Below are positions 24,912 through 32,072 of a DNA stretch of 64,000 nucleotides, in pieces. The notes beneath the pieces are model-generated. The model was not told where the DNA came from. It saw only the letters and a program-made list of their open reading frames with translations, and ran no database searches. How positions within the stretch are numbered: position 1 is the first letter of the stretch; every line of letters starts with the position of its first letter. Origin of the DNA: Rhizobiaceae bacterium (GTDB lineage: Bacteria > Pseudomonadota > Alphaproteobacteria > Rhizobiales > Rhizobiaceae); assembly GCA_017643495.1 (NCBI GenBank), contig JAEPNK010000001.1, positions 1,717,623 to 1,781,622 on the forward strand. Direction: 5' to 3'. Both the position numbers and the translations under genes were made by a program.

Positions 24912-24941
24912 TTGACATAACTTTTTCAGCCCGCATAGATT
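24912..24941 (+). promoter_or_regulatory. Promoter of the hydratase/lyase operon
   Basis: TTGACA at 24912-24917 and TAGATT at 24936-24941, 18 bases apart. The IclR-type operator 2 lies just upstream. The start codon of the first gene follows about 55 bases after the -10. Confidence 0.6.
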
Positions 24942-24996
24942 GCCCCTCAGTCGCTGCCGGATTTTATGTCTGCCCGGTCGACACTGGAGCTGCATG

Positions 24997-26253
24997 ATGG
25001 GATCTACTATTGCTGAAAAAATTCTGGCCCGGGCGGCCGGAAAAGAACGGGTGCGTGCCGGAGACGAAGTCAAGGTGCGTCCGGATTTTGTCATAGCCTA
25101 CGATTTTCCCGGTTATACGGACGTCATTTTCCGTCAAATGAAGGAAGATTTCGGCATCGACAAGGTTGTAGGACCGGAGCGCTATGCGCTTTTTATCGAT
25201 CACATGGTGCCGGCTGTTACTCCGGCCGAAGAACAGCTTCACAAGATTACACGTGACTGGGGAAAGGAGCAGGGGGTTCCGGTTTACGAGCGCAAGGGCA
25301 TTGGTCACCAGGTAGCCGCCGAACTTGGATACGCGACCCCTGGTGCTTTCGCGGTGCACTTTGACGGACATATATCGCAGTTGGGAACGTACGGAACGCT
25401 GGCGATTGGTGTGCGACGCCATTTGCTGGAAGCGTTTGTAAAGGAATACATCAAGCTCAAGGTGCCTCAGACAACACGTGTCGAACTTACCGGAAAGCTT
25501 AAGCCGGGTGTTATGGCACGGGATGTGTTTCATCACATTGTACGGGTAATCGGCTCGTCTGGTGCCCGCTTTCACGTACTTGAAATCGGCGGCGATGCAC
25601 TTGACCATATCTCGCTAGAAGGTCAGCAGACAATCACGTCCCTTGCCATGTTCACGGGTGCGATTACAGCAATCATCAACCCGAATGAAAGAAGCCTTGC
25701 CTACGCCAAGCCAAGGGCACGGGTTGATCTGGAGCCGGTATCTTCAGACCCGGATGCAGACTATGCAGCCGTCCACCGGATAGATATTTCGAAATTGGAA
25801 CCCATCGTCGTGATTCCTCCCAGTCCGGCGAATACCCGCGACCTTTCAGAGGTCGCGGGTACACCCATTGATCTGGGATATCTCGGTTCATGTGCGTCGG
25901 GCCGTGTGGAAGACATGCGGATTGCTGCGCAAATTCTGAAGGGTAGGCAGATCAAGGAGGGTTTTCAACTTCACGTGGTGCCGACAAGTCAGGAAATCAT
26001 GAGGCAAGCTTCCGAGGAGGGAATCATTACGGACCTCGTCGCAGCAGGTGCTTTCGTGACATCATCATCCTGTGACTACTGTTTTGGACGGATGGGCGTG
26101 ATGAGTGAAGGACAGAAAGCAGTTTCAACCGGTACCCTGAATGTGAGGGGGCGCATGGGAAGTCCGGACTCGGAAATCTACATCGTCAATCCGGCCGCCG
26201 TTGCTGCGGCAGCGCTGGAGGGACAGATCGTCGACCCGCGGAAATACATGTAA
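24997..26253 (+). CDS. Aconitase-superfamily hydratase large subunit (LeuC/DmdA-like)
   Basis: A 418-residue large subunit of a two-part [4Fe-4S] dehydratase. ATG 24997 lies seven bases after GGAG; an ATG three bases earlier is also in frame. The three cluster cysteines of the family are present: Cys299 in L-G-S-C-A-S-G-R-V-E-D, Cys359 and Cys362 in S-S-S-C-D-Y-C-F-G. The N-terminal H-F-D-G-H-I-S-Q-L-G-T-Y-G-T-L-A-I-G block replaces the G-D-S-H-T-S-T-H-G-A-F-G of isopropylmalate isomerases, so a non-leucine substrate is likely. Dimethylmaleate hydratase (DmdA) of nicotinate fermenters belongs to this branch of the superfamily. It sits first in an operon with a LeuD-like subunit and a C-C lyase. 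Confidence 0.85.
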   Translation: MGSTIAEKILARAAGKERVRAGDEVKVRPDFVIAYDFPGYTDVIFRQMKEDFGIDKVVGPERYALFIDHMVPAVTPAEEQLHKITRDWGKEQGVPVYERKGIGHQVAAELGYATPGAFAVHFDGHISQLGTYGTLAIGVRRHLLEAFVKEYIKLKVPQTTRVELTGKLKPGVMARDVFHHIVRVIGSSGARFHVLEIGGDALDHISLEGQQTITSLAMFTGAITAIINPNERSLAYAKPRARVDLEPVSSDPDADYAAVHRIDISKLEPIVVIPPSPANTRDLSEVAGTPIDLGYLGSCASGRVEDMRIAAQILKGRQIKEGFQLHVVPTSQEIMRQASEEGIITDLVAAGAFVTSSSCDYCFGRMGVMSEGQKAVSTGTLNVRGRMGSPDSEIYIVNPAAVAAAALEGQIVDPRKYM

Positions 26254-26265
26254 GGGGCAGCAGAA

Positions 26266-26778
26266 ATGCCGTTGAACACACTTAGGGGCAGGGTCGCCTT
26301 TATCTTTGAAGAAGAAGACTTCGATGTTGACCAGATAGTTGGTGTCAAGAACATCAAGCTGAAAGATCCCTGTGAACTCGCGAAGGTCGCCATGGAGGCA
26401 TATGACCCGGACTTCGCAGACAAGGTGCAGGCTGGCGATCTTTTGGTGGGAAATGTCAACTTCGGGTATGGGCACCCTCATTATCCTCCAATGATTGCCA
26501 TGCGCCAGCTTGGTATTGCGGGGGTGATTGCCGAGAGCTTTGCGCCTGGCTACTGGCGAGGCGAAATCGCGATGGGCTTTCCGCAAGCTGCGTGTCCGGG
26601 AATCATCAGCCTGGTATCTCGCTGGGATGAAATCGAAGTTGATTTTGATGCCAACGAAATCCGGAATCTCACAAGCGGGAAAATGCTTCATATGGAGCCG
26701 CTTGCCGAAGGGGATCGTGACATGCTCGAGAATGGCGGCCTGATTGGATATCTCCACGCCCGCGACAAGGAAGAATGA
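26266..26778 (+). CDS. Aconitase-superfamily hydratase small subunit (LeuD/DmdB-like)
   Basis: A 170-residue swivel-domain protein, the normal size for LeuD, starting 12 bases after the large-subunit stop. G-D-L-L-V-G-N-V-N-F-G-Y-G (residues 57-69) aligns with the active-site loop of the family, but the following S-S-R-E-H-A that grips the substrate carboxylate is replaced by H-P-H-Y-P-P (70-75). The later block I-A-G-V-I-A-E-S-F-A is conserved. The changed loop argues against isopropylmalate or citrate as the substrate. With the large subunit it should form one hydratase. Confidence 0.82.
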   Translation: MPLNTLRGRVAFIFEEEDFDVDQIVGVKNIKLKDPCELAKVAMEAYDPDFADKVQAGDLLVGNVNFGYGHPHYPPMIAMRQLGIAGVIAESFAPGYWRGEIAMGFPQAACPGIISLVSRWDEIEVDFDANEIRNLTSGKMLHMEPLAEGDRDMLENGGLIGYLHARDKEE

Positions 26779-26780
26779 AC

Positions 26781-27665
26781 ATGACCAAACTTGGAAAGCC
26801 GGAATTTTCTGCACGGTTGAAAGCAGGAAAAACCGTATGGACTGCGGGTGCCTATGATGCGCTTTCAGCAAAGCTCGCCGAAGAAGCAGGTTTCGGTGCA
26901 GTAATGTCCACCGGATTTGGTGTATCGGCTTCCCACCTTGGAATGCCTGATCTGGAACTCTACACGGCTACCGAGAATCTGAATGTCGTACGAAACATGG
27001 CAAACGCCATAGATATTCCTCTGATTGCTGATGCGGATACCGGTTACGGCAATGCAATAAACGTAATGAGGACTGTGCGCGACTTCGAGCAGGGTGGCGT
27101 GGCCGCGATGATCATTGAAGATCAGGAAGTGCCAAAACGCTGCCCGGCCGTTGCCAATGGTGTTGAACTCCTTCCGATGGATGAGGGATGCGCAAAGATC
27201 AAGGCAGCCGTGGAAGCCAGGCGGGACAGCAATACACTGATCATTGCACGGACGGATGCTTTTGACGAAGACAGCGCCATTGCTCGCGCTAAATCCTATG
27301 TCGACGCAGGGGCTGACCTTATACAACCCATTTCAAAATGCTTTTCGGACTTTGTCGGCTTGAAGCGTTTGCGTGAAGCCTGTGGAGTACCTCTGTCGCT
27401 GCAGATACTGGGATGGCTGGAAAAAGACCTTGATCCCGCACAAATCGAGGATGTTGCAGGCTTGGCGGTTTTTCCACTTGTTGCACTCATGTCCGCTACG
27501 CAGGCCATACGTTCAAACCTGTCGGTACTTGCCAAGAGTCACAAGACTGGCAGCTTGCCACAGTTGGTTACGTCCATGACGGATTTCAAACAGTTTATCG
27601 GCTTTGAAGAGTACGAGGCAAAACAGGCAAAGTTTCTGTTGCGCACTCTGAAAACCGATAACTGA
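26781..27665 (+). CDS. Isocitrate lyase/PEP mutase family lyase (PrpB/dimethylmalate-lyase-like)
   Basis: A 294-residue TIM-barrel enzyme of the size of methylisocitrate and 2,3-dimethylmalate lyases. The ATG at 26781 has AAGGAAG at a better distance than the ATG at 26775. The Mg-binding motif I-A-D-A-D-T-G-Y-G-N lies at residues 82-91 and I-I-E-D-Q at about 111. The catalytic cysteine loop reads P-K-R-C-P-A-V-A-N-G (Cys121), where classical members have K-K-C-G-H. Reaction expected: retro-Claisen cleavage of a 2-hydroxydicarboxylate to pyruvate (or another 2-oxoacid) and a carboxylate. It follows the hydratase subunits directly. Confidence 0.85.
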   Translation: MTKLGKPEFSARLKAGKTVWTAGAYDALSAKLAEEAGFGAVMSTGFGVSASHLGMPDLELYTATENLNVVRNMANAIDIPLIADADTGYGNAINVMRTVRDFEQGGVAAMIIEDQEVPKRCPAVANGVELLPMDEGCAKIKAAVEARRDSNTLIIARTDAFDEDSAIARAKSYVDAGADLIQPISKCFSDFVGLKRLREACGVPLSLQILGWLEKDLDPAQIEDVAGLAVFPLVALMSATQAIRSNLSVLAKSHKTGSLPQLVTSMTDFKQFIGFEEYEAKQAKFLLRTLKTDN

Positions 27666-27697
27666 TTACTCATAAACTTGTGAATACCGGAGAAAAG

Positions 27698-29317
27698 ATG
27701 AGCCAGAATTCAGAACAGAAAACCAAAGTGCCTGATACCTTGGGTGTTTCCGGTTTCCAGATGCCTCCAAGGGCTTCCGGCAGAAGACCGGATAGTGTTC
27801 CCAGTTTTCAGCAACCGCCACTTCAGACCTTGCGGCCACCCAGATGCCCTCCATTTGTCGAGGTTACGAATTCAGACCAGCTGTTGCCCTACCTGGAGCA
27901 TGTGGCACGACGGCCATACAATCATGGCCTCAATGCCTGTTGGGATCTGAAGCCGGGTGAGCGGGTACTTCTGCGCGTCGATAACTGGCACAGTGATCTC
28001 ACCATTCAGGCCTGCAAGAAAATTCTCGAGAAATACAAGGTCAAGTATGAAGTCCAGTATATCGACCGGGGCAAGGTTCCCCAGTGGGTCGGGGCTGATG
28101 AAGTTGATTATTATCTCTTCCGTACCAAGGAACTCGCTGAATGGATGGACATGTGGGAAGAGGAAGAGAAAAATCAGAAGTATGACAAGATTCTGATGGG
28201 CTATGGCGGGCCTGTGCTTGCTGAACGTTTTATCAAGATTCAACGCATGCCGTTCATCACGCCGGAAATTCTTGCATCGCCTGCCCATGCCATGCCGATT
28301 GAGGTGATCAATGCGATCGATGAATGGACATGGAAACGCATCAGGGCTGCCAAAAGGTGCCGGATAACCGATCCTGAAGGAACGGATATTTCGTTCACCA
28401 ACCACGACGAGTACTGGGATAGCAAACGTGAATTCTACAATCCCGATCTGACTGAGGCCACCTGGCGTGGAAATGAACATTTCGGGAAAACCTACCTGCC
28501 AGGTCACCTAACAGGTCGCCCCTGGATGTTCCATCCAACCAAGGAGGACGGGGAAGGGGTTATCGCAGGCACAACCAATCACATAGCAGCTTGCGACTGG
28601 ACCCAGCTGGAAGTGGAAAACTCACGCATTACCAAAATCAATGAAGGTGGTGAGTTTGGCCGCAAACTCCGTGAGGTGATGGAAAAGACCAAGGATATCC
28701 AGTACCCGACTTTCCCGGACAAGGGCATCATGCACTGGTGGGAAGCTTCAATCGGCACCAATCCCCATGTTCACAGGCCGCGCAAGGACTTTCCGTCAGG
28801 TTTTGTGAACTGTCTGTACGAGCGCGTTCGCTCGGGCGTTATCCATATGGGGTTTGGTACAATCATCTCGTCAATGGCTGAACGCGAGGCTGCTCGTGCC
28901 GGTCATCTGGTCGGGCACTGGCATCTGCATCTTTATTTCCCGACTTATGAAACACAGAACTCTGGTGATAATGAAAACATCATCGAAAACGGACGTCTGG
29001 CTGCACTGGATGCACCGGAAATCCGCAAGTTGTGTGCAAAGTACGGTGACCCGGAAATGTGGCTCGATGAAAGCTGGAATCCTGCAGTACCCGGCATCAA
29101 CATGGACGGAGATTACTGGAGCCACTACGCACAAGACCCGCTTCACTGGGTGCGCTCAGAGTTGGAAATTTGCCGGAACTACCATCCCCTCTTCATGAAA
29201 ATGGTTGGCGCTGACGGCAAATATTGCCACGGTGAAGGTGCTGACTGGTGGAAAGGTGGATGCTGCAACCACTCAGGGGTTACTGCACCTGTATTGGGTG
29301 GCAATTGCTGCGGCTAG
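27698..29317 (+). CDS. Aminopeptidase-T/NicX-like (M29 fold) protein with Cys-rich tail
   Basis: A 539-residue protein; ATG 27698 follows GGAGA by four bases. I recognise only a distant M29-like core: L-K-P-G-E-R-V-L-L-R-V-D near residue 84, then A-A-K-R-C-R-I-T-D-P-E-G-T-D-I-S-F (about 216-232), the block shared by aminopeptidase T and the 2,5-dihydroxypyridine dioxygenase NicX. Later H-M-G-F-G and G-H-W-H-L-H-L-Y could supply metal ligands. Residues 1-60 are proline- and arginine-rich and look disordered. The C-terminus ends in a glycine and cysteine cluster (G-G-C-C-N-H, then G-G-N-C-C-G). Being last in the hydratase-lyase operon, it may act on the same compound; its reaction is unknown. 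Confidence 0.65.
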   Translation: MSQNSEQKTKVPDTLGVSGFQMPPRASGRRPDSVPSFQQPPLQTLRPPRCPPFVEVTNSDQLLPYLEHVARRPYNHGLNACWDLKPGERVLLRVDNWHSDLTIQACKKILEKYKVKYEVQYIDRGKVPQWVGADEVDYYLFRTKELAEWMDMWEEEEKNQKYDKILMGYGGPVLAERFIKIQRMPFITPEILASPAHAMPIEVINAIDEWTWKRIRAAKRCRITDPEGTDISFTNHDEYWDSKREFYNPDLTEATWRGNEHFGKTYLPGHLTGRPWMFHPTKEDGEGVIAGTTNHIAACDWTQLEVENSRITKINEGGEFGRKLREVMEKTKDIQYPTFPDKGIMHWWEASIGTNPHVHRPRKDFPSGFVNCLYERVRSGVIHMGFGTIISSMAEREAARAGHLVGHWHLHLYFPTYETQNSGDNENIIENGRLAALDAPEIRKLCAKYGDPEMWLDESWNPAVPGINMDGDYWSHYAQDPLHWVRSELEICRNYHPLFMKMVGADGKYCHGEGADWWKGGCCNHSGVTAPVLGGNCCG

Positions 29318-29334
29318 GAGCCTGTATTTGACTG

Positions 29335-30120
29335 CTAACGTGCACCGGTCTTGTTCTCGCGATTGATTTCGCGGGAACGTACAAGGCTTGCATCAAGCGC
29401 TTTCGCCAGTTGCTCAAGCGCCCCTGAGGTTTCCAGAACAGTATGACCGGCAGCAGTGATGCCTCCCTCGGTCATCAATCCAGAAAGCAATTCGCCAGGT
29501 GACTGCCTCCCTTGGTTGGCCACTGCCACCGAGGCCGCTCCAGTCATGTTGACAGCAAGACCTTGCGCTACGGCAGGATCAAGTCCGTTCTCTTTCGCCC
29601 AGGCCGATGCTTGCTCCATCAGGGCGTAGACAAGGCCATAATACGCTCCGAAAATGCTGGCAGTTTCAAATTGCGCTTCGCTTGTAACAGGGTAAGCACT
29701 ACCGATTTTTGATAGAACGCTTTCTGCGATATCATCAGGTGGGCAAAAAGCAGACGGGCTCTTTCGAATCCGGCTTGCAGCTATCGGCATTGAGCGAATG
29801 GCCTTGGCGGGAGCCAGCGTACTTTCCAGAATCGCAAGACCAAGACCAGCGGCAACAGAAATTGCCCTTTGCCCCTCTCTCCATGGCAGGTTCTGGGTAA
29901 CGGACACGGTCTTGTCAGGCTCCGTTGCCAGAAACACCACATCACACTCTTCAACGACATGCTTGTTGTCCTTGGCAACCTTGCAGCCGGGACGCTCGGC
30001 AAGGCGTGCAACCCGTTCCTTGTTGCGGGGAGAAAGCATCAGTTCTTCCCCCGAAGCCAACAATCCTTCTGCAAGACATTCGCCAAGGTAACCAACACCT
30101 ATAATGCCGATTCTGGTCAT
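29335..30120 (-). CDS. ProC-like NAD(P)-binding oxidoreductase
   Basis: A 261-residue protein with an N-terminal Rossmann fold (I-G-I-I-G-V-G-Y-L-G-E-C-L-A) and R-N-K-E-R at about 32, suggestive of NADP. The C-terminal dimerisation region has M-T-G-A-A-S-V-A-V-A-N and L-M-T-E-G-G-I-T-A-A-G, matching the P5C-reductase signature (G-G-x-T). It could be a pyrroline-5-carboxylate reductase or a relative that reduces another imine or oxo acid. It overlaps the B12-mutase gene by four bases, so a link to that pathway is likelier than proline synthesis. The gene runs convergent with the M29-like gene. Confidence 0.7.
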   Translation of the reverse strand: MTRIGIIGVGYLGECLAEGLLASGEELMLSPRNKERVARLAERPGCKVAKDNKHVVEECDVVFLATEPDKTVSVTQNLPWREGQRAISVAAGLGLAILESTLAPAKAIRSMPIAASRIRKSPSAFCPPDDIAESVLSKIGSAYPVTSEAQFETASIFGAYYGLVYALMEQASAWAKENGLDPAVAQGLAVNMTGAASVAVANQGRQSPGELLSGLMTEGGITAAGHTVLETSGALEQLAKALDASLVRSREINRENKTGAR

Positions 30121-31895
30121 GCTTCTTCCTTTGCCGGGTGGTTACAAAGCGCAGCTAAAGGTACATAGAAATCCTCGACCTCACGACAGACAACAGCACC
30201 AAGCTCGGAGAGTTGATCACCAACATCGGTTGGCAGATTGCTGTTGGAACCATCCGCAACCTGGTTCAGTTTGCCGCCGACAAATATCGGAATATGGATG
30301 TTTCGTTTGTCCAGTTCAGCTTGAATCAATTTGAGAAAATCAAGTGCCACGCCATTGTAAGTACTTATGAATATCGCACTTGCATTACTGTTGGCAGCTA
30401 TTTCCACCAAACGGTCTGGGTCAGTACTCACACCGCCATCCTGTAATGACACGTCGAGGGAAAGGAGCGTCTGGTCAAGCAGGCGTTTGCCGTACTCGTG
30501 AACATCGGTTGTTGCAGTGACAACGCATAATTTTCCGTCTGCGATTTGACGCTTCAGGTTTTCAGGAATTCTGGCAAGCGCCAGCGATGCGCGTTGTGCA
30601 ACTTCCTCGAGTACCGGTGAAGGTTCTACCGGTCTGCGTCCATTCGGGCCAGCTGGCTCTTGCTTACCGGGTCCAAACAGTTGTTCGAGACGTTTTGCAC
30701 CTACGCGGCGAATGGCCAGAAGCAGTTCAAACGGATCCTGAACGTTTATGCCTGCCTGCCCAAGCCCGTCCAGCACCCTTTGACGAAAGAAGTAACCTCC
30801 CTCAACAATACGTTCTGCAAGTATGTCTGCCTCAACGGTGGAAACCAGTTGTTCAGCACCCGCCATGTTTTTGATCAGTGTTCCGCAAAAAACCTGTGCC
30901 GAAACAATTTCGTCTATATCAGGAATTCGGATGGCTTCGGTCACAGGCACAGGATTGATTGCGTGACCGGAACCTTCTGTTTTCTGTGCGAGAATGTCTG
31001 TCGAAAGATAGGCAGCCAATGCTGCATAGCTTGCCGCTTCATCTGGCCGGTACGCGGTGGTGTTGCCATAGACCATTGTTCCGGGAGTTTTTGAGACCTT
31101 GAGCAGGGCCCTTTGAAATGCAAACCGACTTGGTGCTTTTGAAAATGTGTGGCCATAGCAATGGCTCACCTTGCCGCCGATGAGCTCATCAACAATGTAA
31201 GTTTCAAGCAAAATCGCTCCAAGCGCTGAAGCAAGGTCGGTGAAACGTGCTGCAAACCCGTCATCAATATTGGAGTGTATGAGAATGGGAACCGGTTGTG
31301 CTGCTGCCAGGGCGATTGCCTGCACGGTCACACGGGTTGTTTCGATATCATCCTGCCAGCCGGGAAGCTCGAAAGTGAAATACTGTCCAAGATTGCCAAT
31401 CGCGGTTGAGCCTGCTCTGATCGCTGCAATCGTGTTCTCGATTGCAGCAGGCATGCCGATTACAAAATCACCAAAATGCGGAGCAACCGGTGCAGCATTG
31501 GCAAGTTCTGCAAATGCTGCCTCATTATCCAGTATTAGGCCGGTCCCCTTGGGTCTTCCGGCTCTTGCAGCCTTCGGGTACCCCATCGACCAGTCGAGAC
31601 AGATTCCGTACCTGTCGACCCGAAAGCCTGCTTCTGCGACCTGGGCATGAATATTGCGGGCCGCATCAAGTGTCCGGTCAAGGGTGCGAAAGCCTATCTG
31701 GGCATGCTGCATTATCCGGCCCTGTCTTGTGGCCAGTTTCTTGTACTCGTATTCACTGGTGGTTTTGTACTCATCAAGAAAGGATGAAATGCCCGGAATG
31801 ACAGAAGCGGCGAGCAATTTGCCGTCCTGCAAAATCTTTCCGCCATCAGGCAATCGGTTTTCAGGAAATATACTGGATCTGTGTAACTTTTCCAT
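30117..31895 (-). CDS. B12-dependent mutase, 2-methyleneglutarate/glutamate mutase-like
   Basis: A 592-residue protein. The C-terminal 130 residues form a complete cobalamin-binding domain: D-V-H-E-Y-G at 464-469 (His466 lower axial ligand), then 41 residues to S511-T-Y, then 26 residues to G540-G541. This is the DxHxxG-x41-SxL-x26-GG pattern with Leu replaced by Tyr. The N-terminal 430 residues resemble the TIM-barrel catalytic half of glutamate and methyleneglutarate mutases (R-Q-G-R-I-M-Q near residue 56, G-N-L-G-Q-Y near 188), a remote match by eye. Single-chain size matches 2-methyleneglutarate mutase of anaerobic nicotinate degraders. First gene of a two-gene operon with the ProC-like gene; RBS GAAGG. 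Confidence 0.72.
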   Translation of the reverse strand: MEKLHRSSIFPENRLPDGGKILQDGKLLAASVIPGISSFLDEYKTTSEYEYKKLATRQGRIMQHAQIGFRTLDRTLDAARNIHAQVAEAGFRVDRYGICLDWSMGYPKAARAGRPKGTGLILDNEAAFAELANAAPVAPHFGDFVIGMPAAIENTIAAIRAGSTAIGNLGQYFTFELPGWQDDIETTRVTVQAIALAAAQPVPILIHSNIDDGFAARFTDLASALGAILLETYIVDELIGGKVSHCYGHTFSKAPSRFAFQRALLKVSKTPGTMVYGNTTAYRPDEAASYAALAAYLSTDILAQKTEGSGHAINPVPVTEAIRIPDIDEIVSAQVFCGTLIKNMAGAEQLVSTVEADILAERIVEGGYFFRQRVLDGLGQAGINVQDPFELLLAIRRVGAKRLEQLFGPGKQEPAGPNGRRPVEPSPVLEEVAQRASLALARIPENLKRQIADGKLCVVTATTDVHEYGKRLLDQTLLSLDVSLQDGGVSTDPDRLVEIAANSNASAIFISTYNGVALDFLKLIQAELDKRNIHIPIFVGGKLNQVADGSNSNLPTDVGDQLSELGAVVCREVEDFYVPLAALCNHPAKEEA

Positions 31896-32072
31896 GCAGC
31901 CTTCGCGGGTATTGCCTTTGGCATTCTTGCAAACTCACCATAAGAGATTACAGGGTAACTGTCACACACCAGACTGTACAAAATGACGCAAACTCTTTGA
32001 TTGCAAACACAATAATGATGAACGACACTGACGATTCTGAAAATTGTTCATTGGTTTGTCGGGGGAGTTACC

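Noticed and set aside
24997-26778. Leucine biosynthesis isopropylmalate isomerase (LeuCD)
   Set aside because: The family is right, but the S-S-R-E loop and the D-S-H-T-S-T-H block are lost, no other leu gene is near, and the neighbours are catabolic.
26125-26871. A 248-codon minus-strand open frame
   Set aside because: Antisense to the hydratase small subunit and its neighbours; no motif or ribosome binding site.
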